Below the pieces are notes generated by a model. It did no database searches and was not told the DNA's origin. It saw only the letters and a program-made list of their open reading frames with translations. From the NCBI RefSeq assembly GCF_900232945.1, contig NZ_OCTU01000002.1:62001-126000 (forward strand): a stretch of DNA of 64,000 nt, in the 5' to 3' direction. Of the stretch, positions 1 through 7,705 are shown one piece after another; position 1 is the stretch's first letter, and each line of letters begins with the position of its first letter. Origin of the DNA: Urinicoccus timonensis. GTDB lineage: Bacteria; Bacillota; Clostridia; Tissierellales; Peptoniphilaceae. The position numbers and the translations under genes are program-made.

Positions 1-192
1 GAAGCAAAGAAAGAACTTGGGAAGATGGTCTTTTTATTGGAGCTGTTGAAGTTTTTAGGCGGCTACGGGTGCTCCCGTTACAGGGCTAGGGTATGATGGT
101 ACCTAAAGAGGTCTAGCTTGCAAAAGCTGGATGAATTAAGGTGGTAACACGAAGTTTATGCTTTCGTCCTTTGGGGCGGAAGCTTTTTTTAT
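1..192 (+). promoter_or_regulatory. T-box riboswitch leader, probably methionine-specific (5' part outside window)
   Basis: The conserved T-box antiterminator motif (AAGGTGGTAACACG) lies at 138-151. A Rho-independent terminator hairpin with a T run follows at 160-190. A run containing ATG followed by A near position 93 would fit a Met specifier codon on the 3' side of stem I, but stem I begins before or at the window edge, so this is an inference. T-boxes bind uncharged tRNA and allow readthrough when the amino acid is scarce. The genes behind it (metY and the metA-aspartokinase fusion) make a methionine T-box the natural reading. Confidence 0.85.
160..191 (+). terminator. T-box conditional terminator
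   Basis: GCTTTCGTCC pairs with GGGCGGAAGC (with G-U pairs) around a short loop, followed by seven T. It is mutually exclusive with the antiterminator formed by the T-box motif at 138-151. Confidence 0.85.
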
Positions 193-218
193 TGAGAAAT
201 TAAAGAAAAGAGGAAAGT

Positions 219-1487
219 ATGAAAGAGACAAAAAATATTGAAAGCCTATGCGTACAAGCAGGATATGATCCTAAAAATGGCCAAGAGAGAATTCCGGCCA
301 TTAGCCAATCCATTACCTTTAAATATGACAAGACCCAGGATGTCCAAGACCTTTTTGACCTTAAGGTTCCGGGACACTTTTACTCCCGCTTGTCCAATCC
401 CACGGTGGAAGTTTTGGAAAAGAAAATTACGGCCCTGGAAGGGGGCATTGGCGCCCTGGCCCTTTCTTCCGGCCAAGCTGCAGCCACCATTGCTTTTTTA
501 ACCCTGGCCCAAGCTGGGGACCATATTGTATCGGCCAACAACATCTATGGGGGAATCCACTCCCTTTTGGCCTCTACCCTAAAGAGAATGGGGATTTCCA
601 CCAGCTTTGTCCACTATGATGACCTGGCTGGAGTAGAAGGAGCCATCCAAGAAAACACCAAGGCCATCTATGCCGAAACCATCTCCAATCCCAGTGCAGA
701 AGTCATTGACATCCAAGGCCTAGCCGACATTGCCCACCGCCATCAAATTCCATTGATTGTAGACAACACCTTTGCCACTCCAGTCCTTTGCCGGCCCTTT
801 GATTATGGTGCCGACCTGGTGATCCACTCCACCAGCAAGTACATTGACGGCCATGCCACCAGCATTGGAGGAATCATTGTAGACAGCGGCAACTACGATT
901 GGACCCAAGGCAAGACCCCCCTCCTAACGGAAAAAGATCCTGCCTACCATGGTCTGTCCTATACAGAAAGCTTTGGCCCCTTGGCCTACCTAACCCGGGC
1001 CCGGGCAGTCTATCTAAGAGACCTGGGAGCATCTTTAAGTCCCTTTAATGCCTTTTTAACCAACCTAGGGGCCGAAACCCTGGCTTTAAGAATGGAAAGA
1101 CATTCAGAAAATGCTCTGAAAGTGGCCAAATTTTTACAAGGCCATGAAAAAGTGGACTGGGTCCGCTACCCCTTCTTAGAAGATTCCCCCTCCTATGAAA
1201 ATGCCAAAAAATACCTAAAGGCCGGTAGTGGAGTCCTGTCCTTTGGCGTCAAGGGGGGACGGGAAGAAGCAGCCCGAGTCATCGATAACTTAAACTTTAT
1301 CAGCCTGGTGGTCCATGTGGCCGATGTTCGTAGCCATGCCCTCCACCCAGCCAGCTCCACCCATAGACAACTCAGCGACCAAGACCTGGCAGCCACCGGC
1401 ATTGATAAAAATCTCATCCGTCTATCTGTAGGAATTGAAGACCCTCAAGACATTATTGAAGACCTAGACCAGGCTCTTAGGGCTTAA
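219..1487 (+). CDS. metY: O-acetylhomoserine sulfhydrylase (MetY)
   Basis: A 422-residue PLP enzyme of the Cys/Met metabolism family. It would make homocysteine from O-acetylhomoserine and sulfide in the cytoplasm. Visible landmarks are the N-terminal FYSRLSNPT segment (about 54-62) and the SSGQAA cofactor phosphate loop (83-88). An Asp sits in VDNTFATP (182), and the Schiff-base Lys lies in HSTSKYIDGH (Lys207). The length of about 420 and the long insert after the lysine (about 225-260) fit MetY better than cystathionine gamma-synthase, which is near 380. The ATG follows GAGGAAAG. It is the first gene behind a T-box leader and lies 20 bases before metA-AK. The acetyl specificity read in that partner supports the O-acetyl route. 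Confidence 0.92.
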   Translation: MKETKNIESLCVQAGYDPKNGQERIPAISQSITFKYDKTQDVQDLFDLKVPGHFYSRLSNPTVEVLEKKITALEGGIGALALSSGQAAATIAFLTLAQAGDHIVSANNIYGGIHSLLASTLKRMGISTSFVHYDDLAGVEGAIQENTKAIYAETISNPSAEVIDIQGLADIAHRHQIPLIVDNTFATPVLCRPFDYGADLVIHSTSKYIDGHATSIGGIIVDSGNYDWTQGKTPLLTEKDPAYHGLSYTESFGPLAYLTRARAVYLRDLGASLSPFNAFLTNLGAETLALRMERHSENALKVAKFLQGHEKVDWVRYPFLEDSPSYENAKKYLKAGSGVLSFGVKGGREEAARVIDNLNFISLVVHVADVRSHALHPASSTHRQLSDQDLAATGIDKNLIRLSVGIEDPQDIIEDLDQALRA

Positions 1488-1507
1488 AATTAAGAAAGGA
1501 GGCAGGC

Positions 1508-3316
1508 ATGCCCTTAATTTTACCAGACCAACTCATTGACCAGGAGGTCTTAAACCAAGAAAATATCTTTACCATGACCCAGGACCAGGCCAACCACCAA
1601 GACATCCGACCTATTAAAATCCTCATTGTCAATCTCATGCCCAAAAAAGAGGAAACTGAGTTGCAACTTTTACGGATGCTTTCTAACTCAGCCCTGCAAA
1701 TGAATATTGACCTGGTCCGGATGGATTCTTATCAGGCCACCCATGCCAGCCAGGACCGGTTGAAAAAATTCTATAAGACCTATGACCAAATCAAGGACCA
1801 AAAATTTGACGCCATGATCATTACCGGGGCTCCAGTAGAGCGGATGGACTACCAAGACATCATCTATTGGAAGGAATTGAAAAACATCTTTGACTTTGCC
1901 CGGGAACACGTCTTTTCTACCCTATTTATCTGCTGGTCAGCCCAGGCAGCTCTCTACCATTATTTTGGGGTTCCCAAGCAGGAGGTGGAGGAAAAAATCT
2001 TTGGTATCTACCAGTATGAAAAGAAAAAGGAAGATCCCATCCTAAAGGGCTTTGACGACAGCTTCTATGCTCCCCAATCCAGGTACACCTATGTCAAGGA
2101 AGAGGACCTAAGGGAGATTCCCCAAATCCAAGTCTTATCCTCCCGGGAAGATACCGGGGTTGGCCTGGCCACTACCCTGGACCACCGTTTTGTCTTTTCC
2201 TTTGGCCACTGGGAATACGACAAGGAAACCCTCCATGAAGAGTATTTAAGAGACCTGGCCAAGGGTCTGGCCACCCAAATTCCCAAAAATTACTACCGCC
2301 AAGACGACCCCCAAGGGGACATTATTATGAATTGGCGGTCCAGTGGGTCTCTTTTCTTTTCCAACTGGCTCAACTATTGCGTCTACCAGGAAACCCCCTA
2401 CCAATTAGAAAAAATTAAGGGGATTAAGGTGGCCAAATTTGGTGGATCCAGCCTGGCGTCGGCCGGTCAATTTTCCAAGGTAAAAAATATTATCCAGGCC
2501 AAGGAAGACCGGGAAATTATTGTGGTTTCAGCCCCGGGTAAGAGGTCAAAAGATGACCAAAAGGTCACCGACCTCTTGGAAAAATACTATGAAGGCAAAA
2601 AAAGAGCCCAAGACTTGGAGGTCATGATTGAAAGCTTCCGAAAGGACCAGGCTGCCAAGAGCCGGGAGGCCCAAGAAGCCCTGACTGCTGTCCAAGACCG
2701 CTTCCAAGAAATCGTCCGGGACCTGGACCTGGAAGAAGACTTAAAAGAGGACCTGGACGAAACCTTCCAAGACCTGGATAGGACCCAGTCCAAGGACTTT
2801 GTCCTGAGTCGGGGGGAATATTTAAATGCCAAAATCCTGGCCCAGGCCCTGGGTTATGACTTTATTGATGCCAAGGACCTGATCAAGTTAAAAAATCAAG
2901 ACCAACTGGACTACGGGGAAACCTACAAGGCCATTGTCAAGACCATCCACAAGGGGCAAAAGGTTGTAGTTCCAGGCTTTTACGGGTCCAACTCGCAAGG
3001 AGACATCCGGACTTTCAAGCGGGGTGGATCTGACTATACCGGGTCCATTATTGCCAGCGCCCTCCAAAGCGAGGTCTATGAAAACTGGACCGATGTCAGT
3101 GGGATCATGACCCAGGACCCCAACCTTTCCAAGGATGCCAAGAGGATTCCCTCTATGAACTACCAGGAATTGACAGACCTTATTGACCAGGGGGCCCAGG
3201 TCTACCAAAGAGATGCCATTGACCTGGTAAAAGAAAAAAATATCACCCTGAAGATTTTAAATACCAATGCTCCGGAAGAAGGGGGAACAGAAATCAAGGA
3301 CCAAGAAGATAAGTAA
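1508..3316 (+). CDS. metA: Fusion: homoserine O-acetyltransferase (MetA) plus aspartate kinase catalytic domain without ACT
   Basis: A 602-residue two-domain protein. Residues 1-300 are a complete MetA: TGAPVE with Glu111, the nucleophile Cys142 (FICWSAQA), and His234/Glu236 (FGHWEYD). In this family Glu at 111 goes with acetyl-CoA, and Gly with succinyl-CoA. Residues about 306-602 are an amino-acid kinase domain of aspartokinase type. It opens with KVAKFGGSS and contains a charged helical stretch (about 360-440), RGEYLNAK, the FKRGGSDYTGS nucleotide/aspartate loop and a TDVSGIMTQDP segment. The protein ends at the end of the kinase fold, so the ACT domains that give lysine/threonine feedback are absent. 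Reading is continuous with no frameshift. The ATG has AAGGAGG 5 bases upstream. One chain would carry both the first step from aspartate and homoserine activation for methionine, under one T-box. Domain calls are firm; catalytic activity of the kinase half is inferred. Confidence 0.9.
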   Translation: MPLILPDQLIDQEVLNQENIFTMTQDQANHQDIRPIKILIVNLMPKKEETELQLLRMLSNSALQMNIDLVRMDSYQATHASQDRLKKFYKTYDQIKDQKFDAMIITGAPVERMDYQDIIYWKELKNIFDFAREHVFSTLFICWSAQAALYHYFGVPKQEVEEKIFGIYQYEKKKEDPILKGFDDSFYAPQSRYTYVKEEDLREIPQIQVLSSREDTGVGLATTLDHRFVFSFGHWEYDKETLHEEYLRDLAKGLATQIPKNYYRQDDPQGDIIMNWRSSGSLFFSNWLNYCVYQETPYQLEKIKGIKVAKFGGSSLASAGQFSKVKNIIQAKEDREIIVVSAPGKRSKDDQKVTDLLEKYYEGKKRAQDLEVMIESFRKDQAAKSREAQEALTAVQDRFQEIVRDLDLEEDLKEDLDETFQDLDRTQSKDFVLSRGEYLNAKILAQALGYDFIDAKDLIKLKNQDQLDYGETYKAIVKTIHKGQKVVVPGFYGSNSQGDIRTFKRGGSDYTGSIIASALQSEVYENWTDVSGIMTQDPNLSKDAKRIPSMNYQELTDLIDQGAQVYQRDAIDLVKEKNITLKILNTNAPEEGGTEIKDQEDK

Positions 3317-3320
3317 AGGA

Positions 3321-3357
3321 AAAAAGAGTCTGACCCGGAAGGGAAGACTCTTTTTTA
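3321..3357 (+). terminator. Rho-independent terminator of the metY operon
   Basis: AAGAGTCT pairs with AGACTCTT around a purine-rich loop, followed by six T, right after the metA-AK stop codon. Confidence 0.9.
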
Positions 3358-3380
3358 ACCTTTGGGAAAGATTCACTTTC

Positions 3381-3408
3381 TTGACAAAAACGATAAAAAC
3401 CGTATGAT
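3381..3408 (+). promoter_or_regulatory. Sigma-A-type promoter for the DegV gene
   Basis: A perfect -35 TTGACA (3381-3386) and -10 TATGAT (3403-3408) are separated by 16 bases. They lie 36 bases before the ATG and directly behind the previous operon's terminator. Confidence 0.8.
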
Positions 3409-3443
3409 AGTAATAAGGCTGTAAAAAGAAGAAAGGACAAGTT

Positions 3444-4322
3444 ATGAATCATTCCATTGCTTATATCGTGGATCATGCCAGTGATATCGACGAGGAAATT
3501 TTAAAAAAACATCAAGTATATTCCCTGCCCTTTGCCATTAATTTTTCAGATGGAGAATACATAACGGGAGAAAGTATCGACCGGGAAAGCCTATTTGAAA
3601 AGATGAAAGAGGAAATTCCCACCAGCTCGGTGTGCTCTATGGACCGCTTTGACCAAATTCTAGACAAGCTAAGAGAGAGAAAGATTAAAAATGTTTTAGT
3701 CATTACCATGGGTCATAAATTTTCTTCCTTCCATAATTTTTTAAATCTCTATGCCCAGGAAAAAAAGGACTTTAACATCTATGTCTTTGATAGCAATGCT
3801 GTAAGCTTTGCAGAAGGAGCCTACCTGGTTCGGGCCCTGGACCTGGAAAGACGAGGGCTTAGTTTTGAAGAAATTTGCCAGGGCTTAGAAGAGATGAAGG
3901 ATCAAGATTGTGTCCAAGTCCGGGCCTATTTTGGCAGTCTGGACAACCTAATCCGGGGAGGTCGAATCAATAAAAGAACAGGAGCCATAGCCAATGCCCT
4001 AAATATCCGGCCTATTGTGGAACTTTCAGAGGGCCTCATGGGGGTCCGGGAGAAAATTCGCGGGGAAAAAAGAGCCTATCGCTATTTGCTTGAAGAAGTG
4101 AAAAAATCTATAGATCCTGAGAAAAAATACTACCTCTCCCTCCTCTATGGTCAGGGAGAAAAGGAAAAAGCCAAGCTGGAAGAAGTCTTTAAGGAAGAGA
4201 TAGCCCAGGCGGACTACTATCAAATGGTCCCCCTATCCCCAGTGGTTTTAGTCCATTCCGGCCCCAAGGTGGCGGCTGCAGTTTGGGCTTGTTTTGACGA
4301 AGAAAAGGACTTGAGTTTATAA
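3444..4322 (+). CDS. DegV family fatty-acid-binding protein
   Basis: A 292-residue cytoplasmic protein of the DegV/FakB type. It shows the family's landmarks: an N-terminal YIVDHASDI strand-turn, TSSVCS (about 61-66) and the ITMG.KFSS loop (about 88-95). The FGSLDNLIRGGRI block lies near 172-184, with NIRPIV after it and a C-terminal VHSGP.V.A segment. In the characterised FakB proteins the two domains bury one fatty acid, which is then presented to the kinase FakA. No FakA gene is nearby. It has its own strong promoter and a terminator that overlaps its stop codon, so it is a single-gene transcript. The start follows GAAAGGAC at good spacing. Confidence 0.9.
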   Translation: MNHSIAYIVDHASDIDEEILKKHQVYSLPFAINFSDGEYITGESIDRESLFEKMKEEIPTSSVCSMDRFDQILDKLRERKIKNVLVITMGHKFSSFHNFLNLYAQEKKDFNIYVFDSNAVSFAEGAYLVRALDLERRGLSFEEICQGLEEMKDQDCVQVRAYFGSLDNLIRGGRINKRTGAIANALNIRPIVELSEGLMGVREKIRGEKRAYRYLLEEVKKSIDPEKKYYLSLLYGQGEKEKAKLEEVFKEEIAQADYYQMVPLSPVVLVHSGPKVAAAVWACFDEEKDLSL

Positions 4323-4338
4323 GCTCAGGTCCTTTTTT
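4305..4338 (+). terminator. Terminator overlapping the degV stop codon
   Basis: AAGGACTTGAG pairs with CTCAGGTCCTT around a loop that contains the TAA stop, followed by a T run. The last codons of the gene are thus part of the hairpin. Confidence 0.85.
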
Positions 4339-4347
4339 ATTTGGAGA

Positions 4348-4376
4348 TTGAGAACTTTTCCAAGATTTGATAAAAT
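4348..4376 (+). promoter_or_regulatory. Promoter of the degenerate radical-SAM gene
   Basis: -35 TTGAGA (4348-4353) and -10 TAAAAT (4371-4376) have exact 17-base spacing. This decides the start of the next gene: an in-frame TTG at 4348 would be the -35 box itself, so translation must start downstream. Confidence 0.7.
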
Positions 4377-4431
4377 AGGGCAAATACTAAGAATAATTAT
4401 CAATAGACCAAGGAAAGCAGGTGAAGACTCA

Positions 4432-5454
4432 TTGACTATTTTTGAAAAAGCCAATCGGGCAGGGGTCCGGTCCTTTATTAACCGCACCCTGGCTAGCCTA
4501 AAAAAAGATCCGGACAAGGCCATTGACCAGCTGGTAAAGACTGCCAAGACTTTCAAAGCCCTGGACCCGGAAGACTTAAAGACCTGGGAAAGCCTGGCTC
4601 GGAATCGGAACCACCCCTGGAGGGAGATGGCCCTGGAGGCCCTGGACAGGATCCATGAAAATATTTTAAAAACCAGCCTCTTAAATATTTTTTTCTACCA
4701 TGCCATCCAGGGGGAAAAGAGGCGGGAGGAATGGCAGGAAAAATTGGACCTGCCGGCGGCTTCCTTTATGGTGGTTGAGGCTCAAAACCGGCAGGGGACC
4801 TTGACCTACCAGGACCTGGACAATCTGGTGACCCAAGGCAAGGACCTGGGAATCTATTTTTATTTTCTAAGAGACCTGGACCTAGAGGCCAGGCAAAGGG
4901 AAATCATCCTCTTGGCCAGCAAACATAACGACTGTATTTTTTATCTTTGGATCTCAGGAGCTTGTTTGGACCGGGGCCTGGCAGCTTATATGAAAAAATT
5001 GGGCAATGTCCACTTTCTTGTGGAAATCCAATCTGGGAAAGAATTGGAGAATCTGGATGCCCTGGCCTGGATCTGGTCCCAGGGATTGCCAGTGACAGCA
5101 GTCATCCACTTGGACAAGAAAAACTATAAGGAAGTAGCGGAGGGGGACTTTTTAGACCTCCTAATCCAAAGAGGGGTCCAATTTCTCTGCTGCTTCCAGG
5201 ACCTTCCCCTGGGGGCAAAATTGGAAGGGGGCCTGGACCCCCAAGAAAAAGTTTGGATTAGGAAAAAACTGGCTGACCTGGATTCCAGAGAAGGGGCGAA
5301 AAAAATCCTGGTGGTAGACTATGACGGAGGTGGCTTGGAGGGGCTTTTTGTGACAGGCTCTGGCGACCTCTTATCCAGGCAAGAGGTGGCAGACCCTCTG
5401 GGTAATGTCAAGAAGACAGGCCTGGTAGAAGCCTATAAGAAAAGAAAACAATAA
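4432..5454 (+). CDS. Radical-SAM-fold protein lacking all cluster cysteines (pseudoenzyme)
   Basis: About 340 residues from a TTG at 4432, preceded by GCAGGTGA; the upstream part of the frame lies in the promoter. The sequence follows, segment by segment, a common family of cytoplasmic radical SAM proteins with a C-terminal auxiliary region. Matching segments are an N-terminal helical domain with LLNIFFYHA; then LTYQDLDNLVTQGKDLGIYFYF (written here as a landmark; about 123-145, where the family has LSYEELDRII..GKELGIYFY); then KHNDCIF, LGNV and FQDLPLGA; then DPQEKVWIRKKL and a final GDLL...GLVEAY. Where the CxxxCxxC motif belongs (about 108-122) there is a run ending in EAQNRQG with no cysteine. 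The GGEP SAM motif reads LRDLD, and the C-terminal cysteines are also gone. The frame is intact and normally biased, so this is a maintained protein, not a decayed gene. Its role is unknown. Confidence 0.72.
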   Translation: MTIFEKANRAGVRSFINRTLASLKKDPDKAIDQLVKTAKTFKALDPEDLKTWESLARNRNHPWREMALEALDRIHENILKTSLLNIFFYHAIQGEKRREEWQEKLDLPAASFMVVEAQNRQGTLTYQDLDNLVTQGKDLGIYFYFLRDLDLEARQREIILLASKHNDCIFYLWISGACLDRGLAAYMKKLGNVHFLVEIQSGKELENLDALAWIWSQGLPVTAVIHLDKKNYKEVAEGDFLDLLIQRGVQFLCCFQDLPLGAKLEGGLDPQEKVWIRKKLADLDSREGAKKILVVDYDGGGLEGLFVTGSGDLLSRQEVADPLGNVKKTGLVEAYKKRKQ

Positions 5455-5516
5455 AAAGACCCTGACGGTCCGGCAAATCCCTTTTAGGGACTTGAAGGCT
5501 CCAGGGTCTTTTTTCA
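5455..5516. terminator. Terminator between convergent genes
   Basis: AAAAGACCCTG pairs with CCAGGGTCTTTTTT across a loop containing a second small stem. It closes the + strand gene and could also serve the minus-strand ATP-grasp gene ending at 5532. Confidence 0.8.
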
Positions 5517-5531
5517 AAGCAAGCTTAAAAA

Positions 5532-6398
5532 TTAAAGTTGATTTAAAATTTCTTCCAGGATAAATTTTCCCACGGGAATGGAAGTGGCTTTTTGGAAGCC
5601 CAGGTAGGACAGGTTGCTATTGACTTCGCAAACCAGGGGCCCCTGGGAGGAGACCAAAAGATCTACCCCGGAAAAGTCTAGGCCCAAGCGTCGGTGGGCT
5701 TCCAGGGCCAGGGCCTCTTGGTCAGCTGTCAGCTGGATTTCTTTTCCCTGGCCTCCAAGATAGATATTGGACCGAAAGTCTTTTTGGTTGGTCCTTTCCA
5801 TGGCCCCTAAAATTTGGTCACCCACCAGGACCACCCGGATGTCCCGCCCCAGGCTTTCTTGGATGCACTCCTGGACCAGGTAGGAAGTAGGGGACATGGC
5901 CCTTGTTTCCCGGACCAGGTCTTCCAGGCTTTTAACTTGTTTGACCTGCTCTCCAAAAGACCCCTGGGCAGCCTTTAAAATCAAGGGAGCCTTGAGCCGG
6001 GACCAAAGCTCCCGACAATAGTCCCTATTTTCCTTGGGATGGTAGAGGAGGGGAGAAAAAATCGTCTTGGGCATGGGAAGACCTCTGAGGACCTGGTAGG
6101 TCTTTTTTTTATCGTCACAAAGGCCAATGGCCTGGGAAGAATTGAAAAGGGGATAACCCTTATTTTCCAGGGCCCTGGCCAGGTCCAGGTCCTTGTCCAA
6201 AAACAAGACAAAGGCTGGGTCAAAGTCTAAATTTAAAACCTCCTCCCCCAGGCTGGACTCCAAAACCAAAAGTTCTTCATTGCTTTTGGGGATTAAGTCA
6301 ATTGAAAGTTCCATGGCCCTTTCAATCAAGTCCCGGACCACATCATACAAGATATAGTTCTTCCCCAAACCCCCATTATAGACAAGTAAAGCCTTCAT
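5532..6398 (-). CDS. RimK-like ATP-grasp ligase
   Basis: About 288 residues. It has an N-terminal alpha/beta domain (KALLVYNGGLGK), then CDDKKKTYQVLRGLPMPKT (about 95-115), which marks the start of the ATP-grasp fold. LILKAAQGSFGEQV is the ATP-binding glycine loop and YLVQECI the adenine-contacting strand. RDIRVVLVG and the metal-binding end LVCEVNSNLSYLGF follow. The ExN pattern near the C-terminus is complete, so catalysis is plausible. The family joins an amino acid or peptide to a carboxylate (RimK, LysX, F420 ligases, cyanophycin-like ligases); the substrate cannot be read. Of three successive ATG codons the third (6398) sits 7 bases from GGAGG and is preferred. It diverges from the GntR operon. 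Confidence 0.85.
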   Translation of the reverse strand: MKALLVYNGGLGKNYILYDVVRDLIERAMELSIDLIPKSNEELLVLESSLGEEVLNLDFDPAFVLFLDKDLDLARALENKGYPLFNSSQAIGLCDDKKKTYQVLRGLPMPKTIFSPLLYHPKENRDYCRELWSRLKAPLILKAAQGSFGEQVKQVKSLEDLVRETRAMSPTSYLVQECIQESLGRDIRVVLVGDQILGAMERTNQKDFRSNIYLGGQGKEIQLTADQEALALEAHRRLGLDFSGVDLLVSSQGPLVCEVNSNLSYLGFQKATSIPVGKFILEEILNQL

Positions 6399-6441
6399 CA
6401 TCATTCCTCCTTTTTACTAAGTATACCAAAAAAAGAAGGAC

Positions 6442-6470
6442 TTGACATGTATTAAGTGTTTATATACAAT
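6442..6470 (+). promoter_or_regulatory. Consensus promoter of the GntR-ABC operon
   Basis: TTGACA (6442-6447), 17 bases, TACAAT (6465-6470). The start codon of the GntR gene is 23 bases downstream. Confidence 0.85.
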
Positions 6471-6479
6471 ATATACACT
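6455..6479. promoter_or_regulatory. Palindromic operator over the -10 box
   Basis: A 25-base imperfect inverted repeat runs from AGTGTTTATATA to TATATACACT and covers the -10 element. Its position and symmetry suggest autorepression by the GntR protein encoded immediately downstream, as known for YtrA-type regulators. Binding is inferred. Confidence 0.65.
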
Positions 6480-6492
6480 AGGAGGTTGAATC

Positions 6493-6870
6493 GTGCACAT
6501 TCTTATAAAAAATTCTAGTAACCAACCCATTTATGAACAAATTAAAGAGCAAATTAAAAAGCAAATTCTGGACTCTTCCCTAAAAGAAGGAGAAAAACTT
6601 CCTTCCATCCGGAGCCTGGCCAAGGAATTAAGAATTTCTGTCATAACCACAAAAAAAGCCTATGATGTCTTGGAACAGGAGGGCTTGATCCACTCTGTTC
6701 AAGGCAAGGGATCTTTTGTGGCGGCCAAAAATATGGACCTGGTCAATGAACTCAACCGGAAAAAATGCGAAGACCACCTTCTGACAGCCATGGAATATGG
6801 AAAACGCCTAGGCCTGTCCAACCAGGACTTGCTTGAGCTCATGGACTTATTGGAGGAAAATGATGACTAG
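6493..6870 (+). CDS. GntR family regulator, YtrA type
   Basis: A 125-residue DNA-binding protein. The winged helix occupies about residues 10-75 (PIYEQIKEQI, LPSIRSLAKEL, TTKKAYDVLEQEGLI, GKGSFV). Only a short helical dimerisation tail follows, without a ligand domain. That is the YtrA subgroup, whose genes typically repress their own ABC transporter operon. It starts with GTG after GGAGGTTGAATC. It overlaps the following ATPase gene, and a palindrome covers its promoter. The inducer is unknown; in relatives, cell-wall antibiotics induce. Confidence 0.9.
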   Translation: MHILIKNSSNQPIYEQIKEQIKKQILDSSLKEGEKLPSIRSLAKELRISVITTKKAYDVLEQEGLIHSVQGKGSFVAAKNMDLVNELNRKKCEDHLLTAMEYGKRLGLSNQDLLELMDLLEENDD

Positions 6871-7705
6871 TATTGTCTTAAAAAATATGGTGAAGGACTA
6901 TCCTTCCTTTCGCCTGGGGCCTATCTCGGCTGAAATCCCCCAGGGGGTTATTGTGGGCCTGATTGGAGAAAATGGAGCAGGCAAGTCCACCCTAATCAAG
7001 TGCCTTTTGGGCCTCAAAAGAATTGACCAGGGGTCCATTGAAGTCTTGGGAGAGAAGATGGACCGCCAGACCTATAGCCAGTATGAAAAAATTGCTGTGG
7101 TCTTTGATGAACTTCCCCTGGCAGAAAATTTAAAAATAAGCCAGGTGGGGAGGATTGCCAAGGACCTTTATCCAAGCTGGCAGGAGGAAAAGTTTAGCCT
7201 CTTTTGTCAAAGATTTGCCTTGGACCCAGATAAAAGGGTCAAGGAATTGTCCCGGGGTATGCAGATGAAGCTGGGGCTTTGTCTGGCCCTTTGCCGGGAC
7301 TCAGACCTTTTAATTTTAGATGAGCCCACAGGAGGCCTGGACCCCCTAGTCCGGGAAGATTTTTTAGATGACCTCCTGGACTTTATCCAAGACGAAAAGA
7401 AAACCGTGGTGATTTCTTCCCACATCCTGTCGGACCTGGAAAAGGTGGCGGACTATATTGGTTTTATCCACCAGGGCCAGCTCCTTTACCTGGATGCCAA
7501 GGACGAACTCTTGGACCAGCATGGCCTGGTGTCCCTATCTAGGGAGGACTATAGGGACCTGGATAAGGAGAAGATTTTAGGAAAAAAAGAATCTGCCTAT
7601 GGGGTTACCATCCTGGTCAACTTAAAGGATTGGTCCGGGGACTATGAAAAGCCCAGCCTGGAAGACATTATGACCTATACCATTCATGGAAGGGGGATCC
7701 AATGA
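6863..7705 (+). CDS. ABC transporter ATP-binding protein (YtrB-like)
   Basis: About 280 residues. Motifs: Walker A GENGAGKST, a signature in the form LSRGMQMK, Walker B LLILDEPTGGLD, and the switch His in SSHILSD. The LSRGMQMKLGL form is typical of the ABC-2 export ATPases of the YtrB/EcsA kind. The start is the ATG at 6863, 6 bases from GGAGG and inside the end of the GntR gene; an ATG at 6860 is an alternative. It ends in an ATGA overlap with the membrane gene. With the next protein it forms a small exporter or regulator complex at the membrane, controlled by the GntR repressor. Confidence 0.92.
   Translation: MTSIVLKNMVKDYPSFRLGPISAEIPQGVIVGLIGENGAGKSTLIKCLLGLKRIDQGSIEVLGEKMDRQTYSQYEKIAVVFDELPLAENLKISQVGRIAKDLYPSWQEEKFSLFCQRFALDPDKRVKELSRGMQMKLGLCLALCRDSDLLILDEPTGGLDPLVREDFLDDLLDFIQDEKKTVVISSHILSDLEKVADYIGFIHQGQLLYLDAKDELLDQHGLVSLSREDYRDLDKEKILGKKESAYGVTILVNLKDWSGDYEKPSLEDIMTYTIHGRGIQ

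Noticed and set aside
4348..4431. A longer N-terminus for the radical-SAM-like protein from TTG 4348
   Set aside because: That TTG is the -35 box of a good promoter, and the TAAAAT -10 lies within the would-be coding part. A GCAGGTGA site points to 4432.
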